Assembly (NCBI GenBank): GCA_903835005.1
Contig: CAILLK010000042.1
Location: forward strand, 1-64,000
DNA: 64,000 nt
Source: an uncultured Bacteroidota bacterium
Lineage (GTDB): Bacteria; Bacteroidota; Bacteroidia; Chitinophagales; Chitinophagaceae
Direction: 5' to 3'
Shown: positions 42,872-51,042 of the stretch, one piece after another
Layout: the number at the start of each line of letters is the position of its first letter
How positions within the stretch are numbered: position 1 is the first letter of the stretch
Notes under the pieces: model-generated
What the model was told of the DNA's origin: nothing
Database searches by the model: none
The model's input: the letters and a program-made list of their open reading frames with translations, nothing else
Made by a program: the position numbers and the translations under genes

Positions 42872-44194
42872 ATGCATTTGGTACAACAGTTATTGTTTAT
42901 AGTCTGCACGATAGCCGGCATATATATTTTCGCAAAAAAGGTGGGCGAAATGCGGCGCAACATCCTGCTGGGGCGGGACGAAGATCTCAGTGACAACAGT
43001 GGCCAGCGATGGAAGAATATGCTGCTGCTGGCAATAGGCCAGAAGAAAATGTTTAAGAACCCGATACCGGCGTTTCTGCACCTGGCCGTTTATGCTGGCT
43101 TCATTATCATTAACATTGAAATACTGGAAATATTCCTTGATGGATTTACGGGTTATCACCGCCTGTTTGCCCATGCCGAAGGTCTTCGTAATCTGTATGC
43201 TTACCTTATAGGTTTCTTTGAGGTACTGGCATCCCTGGTGCTTATTGGCTGTGTTATTTTCCTGATCAGGAGAAATATTTTAAAGGTGCGCCGGCTGAAT
43301 ATGAAAGAACTCATCGGGTGGCCGCGCGAAGATGCCAATATCATATTGCTAACTGAAATAGTGCTGATGACCTTACTGCTCACCATGAATGCTGCCGACC
43401 AGGCGCTGCAGGGGCGCGAAGGGGCTGAACATTACCTTGCCTTAAAACCTTTCCTGGTGAGTGGCAATTTCGTTCATCTGTTTTCCGGTATGTCAGTACC
43501 CACTCTTATGATAATTGAGCGCACCTGCTGGTGGCTGCATATACTGGGTATTTTCTTCTTTCTCAATTATCTGCCCTACTCCAAGCATTTCCATATTCTG
43601 CTGGCTTTCCCAAATGCTTATTACTCCAAACTTACACCAAACGGCGAGGTAAAAAACATGAAAGATATACAGAACGAAGTGCTGTATATGATGGAGCCTG
43701 ATAAAGCCCCGGCTGCGACAGCGGAGGGAGAACACAAACGCTTTGGCGCCAAAGATGTAACCGACCTCACCTGGAAAAACCTTCTGGATGCCTACTCGTG
43801 TACCGAATGCGGGCGGTGCACATCGGTATGCCCGGCAAACAATACCGGCAAGAAACTTAGCCCCCGCAAGATAATGATGGACACCCGCGACAGGCTGGAA
43901 GAAGTGGGCAAAAACATAACTGCAAACAAGGAATTTAAAGACGATGGCAAGAGCCTGCTGAATGACTATATAACTGTGGAAGAATTGCGGGCCTGCACTA
44001 CCTGCCAGGCCTGTGTGGATGCCTGCCCTGTGATGATAGACCCGCTGGACATTATCATGCAGCTACGCCGCAACCTGATAATGGAAGACAGCAATGCCCC
44101 GCAGGAATGGAATATGATGTTTGGCAACATAGAAAACAATATGGCGCCATGGAAGTTTAGCCCGGATGATCGGGATACGTGGGTGAATGGGTAA
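42872..44194 (+). CDS. Membrane Fe-S oxidoreductase, HdrC/DsrM-like
   Basis: 440 residues from the ATG at 42872 (the track start 38 codons earlier runs through noncoding DNA). Five or so membrane helices fill the first ~260 residues (HLVQQLLFIVCTIAGIYIFA first), like the NarI/DsrM haem-binding module. The C-terminal part has two 4Fe-4S motifs, CTECGRCTSVCP and CTTCQACVDACP. It probably passes electrons between the quinone pool and the CCG-domain partner at 46400. The two are normally neighbours, but here a PtuA/PtuB pair sits between them. Confidence 0.85.
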   Translation: MHLVQQLLFIVCTIAGIYIFAKKVGEMRRNILLGRDEDLSDNSGQRWKNMLLLAIGQKKMFKNPIPAFLHLAVYAGFIIINIEILEIFLDGFTGYHRLFAHAEGLRNLYAYLIGFFEVLASLVLIGCVIFLIRRNILKVRRLNMKELIGWPREDANIILLTEIVLMTLLLTMNAADQALQGREGAEHYLALKPFLVSGNFVHLFSGMSVPTLMIIERTCWWLHILGIFFFLNYLPYSKHFHILLAFPNAYYSKLTPNGEVKNMKDIQNEVLYMMEPDKAPAATAEGEHKRFGAKDVTDLTWKNLLDAYSCTECGRCTSVCPANNTGKKLSPRKIMMDTRDRLEEVGKNITANKEFKDDGKSLLNDYITVEELRACTTCQACVDACPVMIDPLDIIMQLRRNLIMEDSNAPQEWNMMFGNIENNMAPWKFSPDDRDTWVNG

Positions 44195-44226
44195 TTTGCA
44201 AATATGGAAATGTGCAGATGTGGAAA
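44195..44226 (+). repeat. Octad TGTGnAAA repeat at the ptuAB insertion edge
   Basis: Four 8-base units (TTTGCAAA, TATGGAAA, TGTGCAGA, TGTGGAAA) in tandem, starting at the base after the stop codon of the Fe-S gene and ending 38 bases before ptuA. Confidence 0.5.
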
Positions 44227-44264
44227 TTGGTGGCGATTGAAAATAATTTTTTTAATGAGTAACA

Positions 44265-45620
44265 ATGGCTGAAGAAAATAAAGGGATTTACTTTACTGAA
44301 CTGAGGCTCCAAAACGTAAGGTGTTTTGGGGATGAGGCCGTTTTAAAATTAAGTAATGATAAAGGCGAGTGGAGCAGATGGAATGTAATACTTGGGGATA
44401 ATGGGACAGGGAAGACAACTTTGTTGCAGTGCTTGGCGGGGTTAGAGCAGCATTCGTCTCCATCAAATGATGGAAGTTGGTCAGCCGACATTGAAGATCG
44501 AAAGCAAAGTTTCTTAAGGTTATCTAACCTTTCCAATAATCTTAAACCTGCAGATGTAACAGGTGTGGTAAAAATTTCTAAAACCGAATTAGTCCCATTA
44601 AACTTCACGGAATTTTTAGAAGGCGGTTTTTTGACAACAGTATTATATGATAGTAGAATAAAGAATTTATTTATCCTTGGTTACGGAGCTAACCGTCGCA
44701 TAAGTTTTCAAATTTTCTCAAAGAAAGAAATAAACCCGGAAATTTCGTCAACACTTTTTGATGATGATGCTAAACTGATAAATACCGAAGAATGGCTTTA
44801 TCAGATGGATTATTCAGCCTACTCTTACATAGTTACGAGCGGATCAACACAAGTTCCTACAAACGATAATGAAATAAGAAAATTCACTAAAGATTTCCGA
44901 AATAAAATTGAGAATATATTATTAGGTGTATTACCAGACATAGCTAAAATTAGGTTCACAAAATCTGAAAAAATTAATCAGCTTCCGAAAATAGAATTTA
45001 AAACTCCATATGGTTGGGTAGGTATAAATCAACTAAGTTATGGCTATAAAACAATGGTAGCTTGGATTGTCGATGTTGCTGCTCAAATGTTCAAGAGATA
45101 CCCAGATTCCGCAAACCCTTTAGAAGAACCAGTAATAATTCTTGTTGATGAAATTGACCTTCACCTACACCCAAAATGGCAAAGGCAGATTTTTGATTTT
45201 CTGGAAAAAAGATTTCCGAGGGCGCAGTTTATTGTTACTGCCCATAGCCCGCTGATAGTGCAGAGTGCACCTAAGGATGCGAATATAATAGTGCTGAAGA
45301 AGGAGCAGGTGGGTGATGAGTTTGTTGTTAAGATAGATAATGATACAAAGTCGGTATGGAACTGGAGGATTGACCAGATAATGGCAAGTGATCTGTTTGG
45401 TTTGGATAGTTTACGTAATCCAGAGATAGAACGCTTAATGAATGAGCGAACCAGCCTCATCCAAAAAGATTCATTGACAGTGGATGAACAAAGTCGCCTT
45501 GACGAATTGAATGATCTCTCAGATCGTTTACCAACAGCCGATAACCCAACAGATATTAAAGCGATGGAAATAATCAGGGAGGCGGCAGATTATATAAAAA
45601 ACAAACAGAAAGCCCAATGA
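44265..45620 (+). CDS. ptuA: Septu-like defence ATPase PtuA
   Basis: 451 residues, an ABC/SMC-type ATPase. Walker A is GDNGTGKTT (~43-51); a Q-loop region and insertion follow; the signature is QLSYGYKTM (~258); Walker B is VIILVDEIDLHLHP (~291) with the switch VTAHSPLIVQ (~325). These OLD/Septu-like ATPases sense phage infection and control a partner nuclease. The stop overlaps the start of the HNH gene (ATGA), so the pair is translationally coupled. Base composition is more AT-rich than the flanking Fe-S genes, which fits recent arrival. No retron reverse transcriptase is adjacent, so a stand-alone Septu-type system is the better reading. Confidence 0.8.
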   Translation: MAEENKGIYFTELRLQNVRCFGDEAVLKLSNDKGEWSRWNVILGDNGTGKTTLLQCLAGLEQHSSPSNDGSWSADIEDRKQSFLRLSNLSNNLKPADVTGVVKISKTELVPLNFTEFLEGGFLTTVLYDSRIKNLFILGYGANRRISFQIFSKKEINPEISSTLFDDDAKLINTEEWLYQMDYSAYSYIVTSGSTQVPTNDNEIRKFTKDFRNKIENILLGVLPDIAKIRFTKSEKINQLPKIEFKTPYGWVGINQLSYGYKTMVAWIVDVAAQMFKRYPDSANPLEEPVIILVDEIDLHLHPKWQRQIFDFLEKRFPRAQFIVTAHSPLIVQSAPKDANIIVLKKEQVGDEFVVKIDNDTKSVWNWRIDQIMASDLFGLDSLRNPEIERLMNERTSLIQKDSLTVDEQSRLDELNDLSDRLPTADNPTDIKAMEIIREAADYIKNKQKAQ

Positions 45621-46381
45621 TTCAAATAAGAAATAAAATTGGGTCTGCTGTTCCGGATATTTTATCTGGCAAAGGAAGGTCTGTAGCTGATGCTCATAAG
45701 GTGGAATATGAGAATGGTGCAATTGATTTCAAGTTTGATCCTAAAATTTACGGAAATAAAAATGTCAAAGAAAAATTGATTGAATTACAGAATGGGAAAT
45801 GCTGTTTTTGTGAATCAGTAATACATGCTAATTCATATGGAGATGTAGAGCATTACCGGCCTAAAGCAGCATGGGTGCAGGGAAATGAAGCACTAAACAA
45901 GCCAGGGTATTATTGGCTGGCCTATGATTGGGACAATTTATTTTATTGTTGCCAGATTTGCAATGAACAGTTCAAGAAAAACTATTTCCCTTTAGCAACA
46001 GAAAGCAATCGGGCAAAGAATCATCATGAAGATATAAGCAAAGAGGACCCATTGTTTATTCATCCTGTAAATGATAATCCTGAAGACCATATTGAGTTCA
46101 TAGGAGATGTGCCACGACCTCGGAATTCTAGTGCAAAAGGTAAAGTTACAATTGAGAGAACAGGGCTAAACAGAGATAAGCTAAATGACAAAAGAAAACG
46201 GACTTTTACTGCTCTGAATCATATCTATCAACTTGTAAAAAATCATCCTGACAATCCACCGGAATTAAAGCAAAATGCAATTAATGTACTCCTGGAATAT
46301 CACTTTAATGCGCATCAGGACGAAACCGAATACGCCTCTATGCTGCGTTGCTTTTTCAGAAAAAACCCTATAGATTTTTAA
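45617..46381 (+). CDS. ptuB: Septu-like HNH endonuclease PtuB
   Basis: 254 residues. The HNH/zinc-finger core reads CCFCES (~58), DVEHYRPKA (His of the active site, ~76), YYWLAYDWDNLFYCCQICN and KKNYFPL, matching the HNH family found with Septu and retron systems (TIGR02646 type). Expected action is DNA nicking or degradation once PtuA is triggered. It overlaps ptuA by four bases and ends 18 bases before the CCG-domain gene. Confidence 0.82.
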   Translation: MIQIRNKIGSAVPDILSGKGRSVADAHKVEYENGAIDFKFDPKIYGNKNVKEKLIELQNGKCCFCESVIHANSYGDVEHYRPKAAWVQGNEALNKPGYYWLAYDWDNLFYCCQICNEQFKKNYFPLATESNRAKNHHEDISKEDPLFIHPVNDNPEDHIEFIGDVPRPRNSSAKGKVTIERTGLNRDKLNDKRKRTFTALNHIYQLVKNHPDNPPELKQNAINVLLEYHFNAHQDETEYASMLRCFFRKNPIDF

Positions 46382-46399
46382 CCTTAAGAACTTTAGTTT

Positions 46400-47176
46400 A
46401 TGCCAGTAAAATCAATGAGTGAATACGCTGCGAACGGAGATAACCTGGAGATACTTTTCTGGGTGGGATGTGCAGGTAGCTTCGATCAGCGGGCGCAGAA
46501 GATAACCAGGGCTTTTGCCCATATACTCGATAAAGTGGGTATTAAATTTGCGATACTGGGCAAGGAAGAAATGTGTACGGGCGATCCGGCGCGAAGGGCG
46601 GGCAATGAGTTTATGTTCCAGATGATGGCCTATAACAACATCCAGACCATGAATGGCTATGGCATTAAAAAAGTGGTAACCATATGCCCGCATTGCTACA
46701 ATATTTTTAAGAACGAATATCCTGCGCTGGGTGGCAACTATGAGGTAATGCACCATACTACTTTCCTGCAGCAACTCATCAATGAAGGTAAAATTAGGCT
46801 TAAAGACGGTGGCGTATTTAAAGGCAAAAAGATAACCTACCACGATAGCTGCTACCTGGGCAGAGGAAATAACATCTATGAGGCTCCCCGCGAAGTACTG
46901 GCGGCTTTTGACAGTGAACTGGTGGAAATGAAACGCTGCAAAAGCAATGGTATGTGCTGCGGCGCCGGAGGTGCACAGATGTTTAAGGAAGAAGAACCCG
47001 GAGATACCCGTATCAATTTTGTACGGGCCAGCCAGGCTTTGGAAACCGGCGCAACCATAATTGCATCCAATTGCCCGTTTTGTATGACCATGCTCACTGA
47101 TGGTGTGAAAAATAAAGAACAGGAAGAAAATGTAAAGGTGCTGGATATTGCCGAAATGGTGGCGATGTCGCTTTAA
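46400..47176 (+). CDS. CCG-domain Fe-S oxidoreductase subunit (HdrB-like)
   Basis: 258 residues with two CCG-type cysteine modules. The first is CPHCYNIFKNEYP with HDSCYLGR before MCCGAGG; the second is SNCPFCMTML. This is the catalytic cluster form seen in HdrB, GlpC and LldE proteins. It should pair with the membrane Fe-S protein at 42872, whose electrons it would use or supply; the substrate is unknown. The AGTC heptad repeat begins at its own stop codon. Confidence 0.87.
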   Translation: MPVKSMSEYAANGDNLEILFWVGCAGSFDQRAQKITRAFAHILDKVGIKFAILGKEEMCTGDPARRAGNEFMFQMMAYNNIQTMNGYGIKKVVTICPHCYNIFKNEYPALGGNYEVMHHTTFLQQLINEGKIRLKDGGVFKGKKITYHDSCYLGRGNNIYEAPREVLAAFDSELVEMKRCKSNGMCCGAGGAQMFKEEEPGDTRINFVRASQALETGATIIASNCPFCMTMLTDGVKNKEQEENVKVLDIAEMVAMSL

Positions 47177-47201
47177 GTCATAAGTCGTTAGTCTTTAGTT
47201 G
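47174..47201 (+). repeat. Heptad AGTCnnT repeat at the CCG-gene stop
   Basis: Four units (TAAGTCA, TAAGTCG, TTAGTCT, TTAGTTG). The first supplies the TAA stop of the preceding gene. Same unit type as at 40189 and 35881. Confidence 0.6.
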
Positions 47202-47251
47202 TGGTATTTTATTCAGAAGATTAATTCATTTTTAATAATTAAATTCCTGCA

Positions 47252-47833
47252 ATGAAAAAACTGTTTTTTGCGGTAAGCACACTTACAATCCTGTCTGCTT
47301 GCAGCAGTAAACCACAAAGGGATGATGCCAAAATCAAAGCATGTATCAATACGTATCTGACCACAGGCATTGATAAAAAAGATGTACCTAAAATTGACAG
47401 TATAAGTATCAACTCTGCTGATACACTGACTGAAAAGAATTGCCTGAAAATTGCAATGGACCGCAAATATGATCTTCTTAAATCGCTCAACGCCATTTAT
47501 CAATCGAAACTGGAACTTTTAAAAGCAGATTCAGCTTTACTGGGCAGCCTGCAGCAACAGGTGGATTTATATAAAAAACACGGAGAAAAATTTGATGAAA
47601 CTTCATTGAAGAATCAAACTGAAAAAATAAAGACTGACTCAGCCGAAATAATAGAAAGCAGGGTAAGCGCTGATAAAACAAGGAACTCAATTGACAGTCT
47701 TGGCAAACTATACAACGTCGCGGATTCAGTTGGCTTCTACGGTTATTTTATCGGTGCATCGGTGCACATACATGGCTCAGACATAGAGACCGGTAATTAT
47801 ATTGTTACCAAGGACTGGAAAGTGAGCAGATGA
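47252..47833 (+). CDS. Lipoprotein of unknown function
   Basis: 193 residues with a lipoprotein signal (LFFAVSTLTILSAC, lipobox LSAC), then a mostly helical body with coiled-coil character (~75-150, KSLNAIYQSKLELLKADSALL). No family recognised. The mature part could act as a periplasmic or surface-facing spacer. It is convergent with the glycosyltransferase at 47848, 14 bases away. Confidence 0.7.
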   Translation: MKKLFFAVSTLTILSACSSKPQRDDAKIKACINTYLTTGIDKKDVPKIDSISINSADTLTEKNCLKIAMDRKYDLLKSLNAIYQSKLELLKADSALLGSLQQQVDLYKKHGEKFDETSLKNQTEKIKTDSAEIIESRVSADKTRNSIDSLGKLYNVADSVGFYGYFIGASVHIHGSDIETGNYIVTKDWKVSR

Positions 47834-47847
47834 TGTGACTGGAAGAA

Positions 47848-49080
47848 TTAAATAATGGATTTAATGTGCTCCAGGTACTTCATTGCCAACACCTCCCGGT
47901 CAAAGTTTTCTTTTGCAAACCGGTAACCACTCTCCCCTTCCCTCCTAACCCGTTCAGGGTCGTTAAGATACAGGCGTATCACCCTGTTGTATTCTGCTGT
48001 ATTCTCAGGCTCTACATAACTTCCAGCTCCGGCAGCTTCAACCAGTTCCCGCGATACGCCATCAATAGCCATGAGAATTGGCCGCTTGCACGACATATAG
48101 TCGAAGGTCTTGTTGGAGTAAACGGTCTTAAAAGTATCCACCCGTTTAAGCACCGATGCCCCCATTTCGGAAGCCAGTATATACCGGAACACATCGGCTT
48201 TAGGCACAGAATCGAGGAACCTGACATTGGTAATTTTCCGGTCTTCAGCCATTTTCACGAGCCTGTCTTTTTCCATACCCTGTCCTATCAGCAGGAAAAG
48301 CACATTTGTATCGGTCAGCACTTCAGCCGCGTCCAGTATTTGTTCCAGGCAGTTAGCCACACCATGGGCGCCTACATAAGTGATTACAAATTTACCTTCC
48401 AGCCCATGCATTTTACGGAAAACATCCTTGTCGAATTCCCGGAGCAATTTCTCTGACAGACTGAAATCTGCAGCATTAGAGATCTGGATCAATTTGTTTT
48501 CTGCTATACCTTTTTTCTCTTTCAGTGAGGTGTAAAAGGCAGGAGTCAGAACGTTAATAAGCTTTGCCCTTTTATAAATAAATGCTTCAACCCAATAGGC
48601 CAGTTTTATAACCAGTTTATTTGTCAGCACGCCGGTATCAATTGCCGATTCCGGCCAGAGGTCGCGTACTTCAAATACAAATGGCATCCGCCTTAACCTG
48701 GAAACCAGATATCCGCTTACGCCAACAAACAACGGCGGAGAAGTAACTATAACCACATCAAATTTTCCTTTTGCTTTAATCAGTCCTGCATAAAGCGATG
48801 AAAACATAAAGGAAAAATAGCCCCAAAGCCTGCCAATAAAATGCTTATTATATGCCTCAGATACATGACACCTCAATACAGTAACAGCCCCCTGTTGCTT
48901 TTTCACAAACAACCGGCCTTTATACTCCGGTTTCTTTTCTTTCCCGTTATAATGCATCATGCCTCCCAGCACGGTTACGGTATGCCCCTGTTCCGTCCAT
49001 ACCCTGGTAAATTCATTCCACCGGGAGCCTCCCGGGTCATCTTCCTCTAAAAAATACTGGTGAATAAGAAGTATGTTCAT
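47848..49080 (-). CDS. WbuB-like glycosyltransferase (family 4)
   Basis: 410 residues with GT-B fold. The acceptor-side start NILLIHQYFLEEDDPGGSRW and FEVRDLWPESAID match WbuB-type L-fucosamine or aminosugar transferases. The donor side has KFVITYVGAHGVANCLEQIL and the family-4 SNKTFDYMSCKRPIL block with the E/D contacts. It builds a repeat-unit oligosaccharide on a lipid carrier in the cytoplasm. It overlaps the heparinase-like gene by 4 bases (ATGA) and is the last gene of this polysaccharide cluster. Confidence 0.85.
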   Translation of the reverse strand: MNILLIHQYFLEEDDPGGSRWNEFTRVWTEQGHTVTVLGGMMHYNGKEKKPEYKGRLFVKKQQGAVTVLRCHVSEAYNKHFIGRLWGYFSFMFSSLYAGLIKAKGKFDVVIVTSPPLFVGVSGYLVSRLRRMPFVFEVRDLWPESAIDTGVLTNKLVIKLAYWVEAFIYKRAKLINVLTPAFYTSLKEKKGIAENKLIQISNAADFSLSEKLLREFDKDVFRKMHGLEGKFVITYVGAHGVANCLEQILDAAEVLTDTNVLFLLIGQGMEKDRLVKMAEDRKITNVRFLDSVPKADVFRYILASEMGASVLKRVDTFKTVYSNKTFDYMSCKRPILMAIDGVSRELVEAAGAGSYVEPENTAEYNRVIRLYLNDPERVRREGESGYRFAKENFDREVLAMKYLEHIKSII

Positions 49081-50975
49081 GAATTGCTGCTTATTTTTAT
49101 TTCAGTTTTAATAACATTGCTCCCTCCACAAAAATGCCATTCTCCGGTTCTTACCTTTTGCCCGTATAAAGAGGAAAACCAACCTTCATGCAAATGGGGC
49201 ATTATGAGATCGCCAACTGTGTTCCTTGCCTCAATCAATACCTTATCTGAAACATTTATTGGCAAGTGCCAGACCTGGTTCATAAATAAATTGTCAGGAG
49301 CACCTGTTATTTCATCAGTGACATTCCATACGGGTAAACCTTTCATTTTTACAACAGTTCGCTTATGCGCTATACCGTCTTTAATGTAACTGAACGCTTT
49401 AATTGCTCCATTAAAGATAAATTCTTTTTCATTTTCCTTTAAACCTGCAGAATCACATTGCGACCAGTAATACCATATAAACCTGCCACCCTTCAGCATC
49501 TGGTCTTTATCATTCAGCATTACCGTATTGTGCGAGGCTGTACCGGAGAAATATCTAATGGTCGCCTCATCAGTATTGTATTTATAACTTCCGGCATCAA
49601 GCAATATATTCTCTCCCTTATACCATACATCCAGGTGCAGGTTATCGGCATGAGACGGGCGGTCTTTATAGCTGCCACATTTAATGAACGTAAGTGTTTG
49701 CGGCTCCCTTACTAAATAATATCCGCCATCAATAAATTTATGTATTCCATTATCAGGCTGCCACTTTTCATTAATGTGGAGGTTCAGCCCGTACCAATGC
49801 ACATCCTCAGACTGATCATTGAAACCTAAGTCTATTCCAAGAGTCATTCCCAGCGCCTGCAGCTGAGGCCTGTAATCTCTGTAGTGCGCATTACTGAAAT
49901 TAAAAAATAATGCACCGTCATTGGCTCCGTAATTAGGCAACCATCCATTTTCATCAACCATACAGGTACGTAAAAATTCCAGCGATTTCCCCGCACGGTC
50001 ATAAAAAATATCGCTGAATTTTTCATCGTTCTTCTCCGACAAGGTTATGGCCCATGTAAGCAATTGAACTACTATGCGATGATAATTCATGGAGAATTGC
50101 AGGTAAGTGCCATCTTCATATACCTGGTAAGTTATTTCTTCTTCCAGCCATTTTCTGCCATTCTTTTTCCACTCAGTTGCGCCGGGCAGGGCAGGATAAA
50201 ATAATCCTGCAAAATACAAGGCTAGTGTCTCGGTTACAGCATGGTTGTTGCGCACTGCTATTCTGGAGAAATCTATGTTTTTATAAACATGGTCCATATG
50301 CCAGTAAATGGCATACTGGATCTGATTAAAAACATCATCTGTTAATGCGGCCGAATTCCGGTAATAATAGAGTGCAAACGTCCAGTTCATTATCCTTAAC
50401 GACATTTCCTGGCTGCAGCGGTAATTAGGTCCGCAGTTTACAGGGTTACCTTTTATCCATGAAAGAATATCTGTAAACACGAGGGCAGCACAATCATCAT
50501 TAAAATGGTAATCGTACCTTATGATATCATAGAGGTAGGAGAACCGTGATTTTTCCCATACAAATTTTATATCCCCCGCCTCTTTTGACAGATCTGCAAT
50601 CTCTGTCCAGTGTTTATTTATATCATACCGGAATCCCGAATCCGGATTGGTTATCCAATCATAATCTGGTCCGAGGTCTGTAAGAATACTGCTGAACAAT
50701 AAAAATTTACCGGATTTAATGTTGGTAAAAGTTTCTTTTAAGCAACTATCCGGATTCCTGTCAAGAAAGAGTGATTCCCTGCTTTGAAAAAAAAACCTGG
50801 CCTCATTTTGCTTCCATACCTTCAACGACATGAACTGTTTATACTCCGGTGATGCCGGAAACCGCTTCTTTAATAAACCAGATCGGAGCCTCAATTCATA
50901 CTTCATCCGGAAGGCGGTATACCGCCAACCCATATTACCAATAAGGTTAAAGATTTTTTTTAGTTTGCCTGGCAT
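49077..50975 (-). CDS. Heparinase II/III-family protein
   Basis: 632 residues. The helical toroid part (~1-350) has VRNNHAVTETLALYFAG and FSMNYHRIVVQLL, where the Asn-His and Tyr of the lyase site lie. The beta-sandwich part (~390-632) has RPSHADNLHLDVWYKG and GTASHNTVMLND. In exopolysaccharide clusters such proteins act as polysaccharide lyases or as epimerase-like tailoring enzymes, and this one has no signal peptide, so it may work in the cytoplasm. It is translationally coupled to the glycosyltransferase. Confidence 0.85.
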   Translation of the reverse strand: MPGKLKKIFNLIGNMGWRYTAFRMKYELRLRSGLLKKRFPASPEYKQFMSLKVWKQNEARFFFQSRESLFLDRNPDSCLKETFTNIKSGKFLLFSSILTDLGPDYDWITNPDSGFRYDINKHWTEIADLSKEAGDIKFVWEKSRFSYLYDIIRYDYHFNDDCAALVFTDILSWIKGNPVNCGPNYRCSQEMSLRIMNWTFALYYYRNSAALTDDVFNQIQYAIYWHMDHVYKNIDFSRIAVRNNHAVTETLALYFAGLFYPALPGATEWKKNGRKWLEEEITYQVYEDGTYLQFSMNYHRIVVQLLTWAITLSEKNDEKFSDIFYDRAGKSLEFLRTCMVDENGWLPNYGANDGALFFNFSNAHYRDYRPQLQALGMTLGIDLGFNDQSEDVHWYGLNLHINEKWQPDNGIHKFIDGGYYLVREPQTLTFIKCGSYKDRPSHADNLHLDVWYKGENILLDAGSYKYNTDEATIRYFSGTASHNTVMLNDKDQMLKGGRFIWYYWSQCDSAGLKENEKEFIFNGAIKAFSYIKDGIAHKRTVVKMKGLPVWNVTDEITGAPDNLFMNQVWHLPINVSDKVLIEARNTVGDLIMPHLHEGWFSSLYGQKVRTGEWHFCGGSNVIKTEIKISSNS

Positions 50976-51042
50976 ATCAAGTTCTCAGGGTTTACAATGG
51001 AAGGTTAAAGATAACCCGCTTCCTGCAGATCAGATGTGTGTA

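Noticed and set aside
42567-42902. 111-residue ORF before the Fe-S gene
   Set aside because: Part is antisense to the 41742 gene and part crosses into the Fe-S gene in another frame. The middle lysine-rich stretch looks mildly protein-like but has no start context or family.
44265-46381. AAA ATPase plus HNH pair considered as retron effector genes
   Set aside because: No reverse transcriptase or structured retron RNA is visible in the 70-base upstream gap or around the pair. A stand-alone Septu-type reading is simpler.
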